From positions 160,099 to 224,098 of the forward strand of contig JAIQGI010000005.1 in the NCBI GenBank assembly GCA_020072565.1: DNA of 64,000 nt. The letters are read 5' to 3'. Both the position numbers and the translations under genes were made by a program. The notes under the pieces are model-generated. The model saw only the letters and a program-made list of their open reading frames with translations, had not been told where the DNA came from and made no database searches. Shown piece by piece: positions 63,929 to 64,000 of the stretch; within the stretch, counting starts at the first letter, position 1; every line of letters starts with the position of its first letter. The stretch is from Terriglobia bacterium. Its GTDB lineage: Bacteria; Acidobacteriota; UBA6911.

Positions 63929-64000
63929 TTTCGCATGGAATCTTTCCGGGACAGCACTGCAGATCCTTTGGTGTCTGCCCAGAGGGGGTTGGCTGGTTTG

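Overview
The window looks like chromosomal DNA of a GC-rich, saprophytic Gram-negative bacterium, most likely an Acidobacteriota relative. That placement is an inference from its protein repertoire: many secreted plant-polysaccharide enzymes, a Tat-exported Gfo/Idh/MocA oxidoreductase, secreted proteins of the 'ADFWKAKDPSQW' type, HEAT and discoidin secreted proteins, and no SusC/SusD pair. No rRNA, tRNA or CRISPR array was seen.

Region 1 (1-37,550) is a hemicellulose and pectin utilisation region. It holds an L-galactose/L-fucose dehydrogenase-like aldo/keto reductase with a lactonase-type amidohydrolase, a double beta-helix pectate-lyase-like protein, a GH10 xylanase, a GH51 arabinofuranosidase, and a SASA/CE6 esterase. 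It also holds two tandem GH54 arabinofuranosidases with lamin-tail domains, two SGNH esterases, a CE15 glucuronoyl esterase, and a GH95 fucosidase. Uptake and entry into metabolism are covered by a GPH-type sugar symporter divergent from xylB, which is followed by a uroporphyrinogen-decarboxylase-like gene. The region is littered with gene remnants: IS91 transposase, MacB-type permease, GH43, beta-helix, nitroreductase and GH8. Several of these abut their neighbours abruptly or differ from an intact frame by one or two bases.

Region 2 (37,716-57,390) is a defence locus. It reads on the minus strand as pglW-pglX-[Schlafen/AlbA_2 gene]-pglY-pglZ-brxD-brxHI, the gene order of a BREX type 2 (phage growth limitation) system, with translationally coupled 4-base overlaps. 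Three things are unusual. An AlbA_2 regulator-like gene is coupled to pglX. A 555-base spacer ahead of pglY carries five copies of a GCTAAYRCT-type motif. The terminal helicase gene brxHI is cut to its first 173 codons next to an integrase-type transposase. brxD also lacks a canonical start codon at the place where its ribosome-binding site and N-terminal sequence suggest it should start.

Region 3 (57,391-64,000) is a looser set of minus-strand genes: a GH57 glycosidase with a small partner, two small zinc-ribbon proteins, a STAS-domain protein, a DeoR-like regulator and a single-stranded DNA-binding protein.

Working model: region 1 deacetylates, de-esterifies, debranches and cuts glucuronoarabinoxylan and fucosylated polymers, and feeds pentoses through the symporter and xylulokinase. 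Region 2 is an acquired anti-phage island whose right-hand end (brxHI) has been eroded by transposition.
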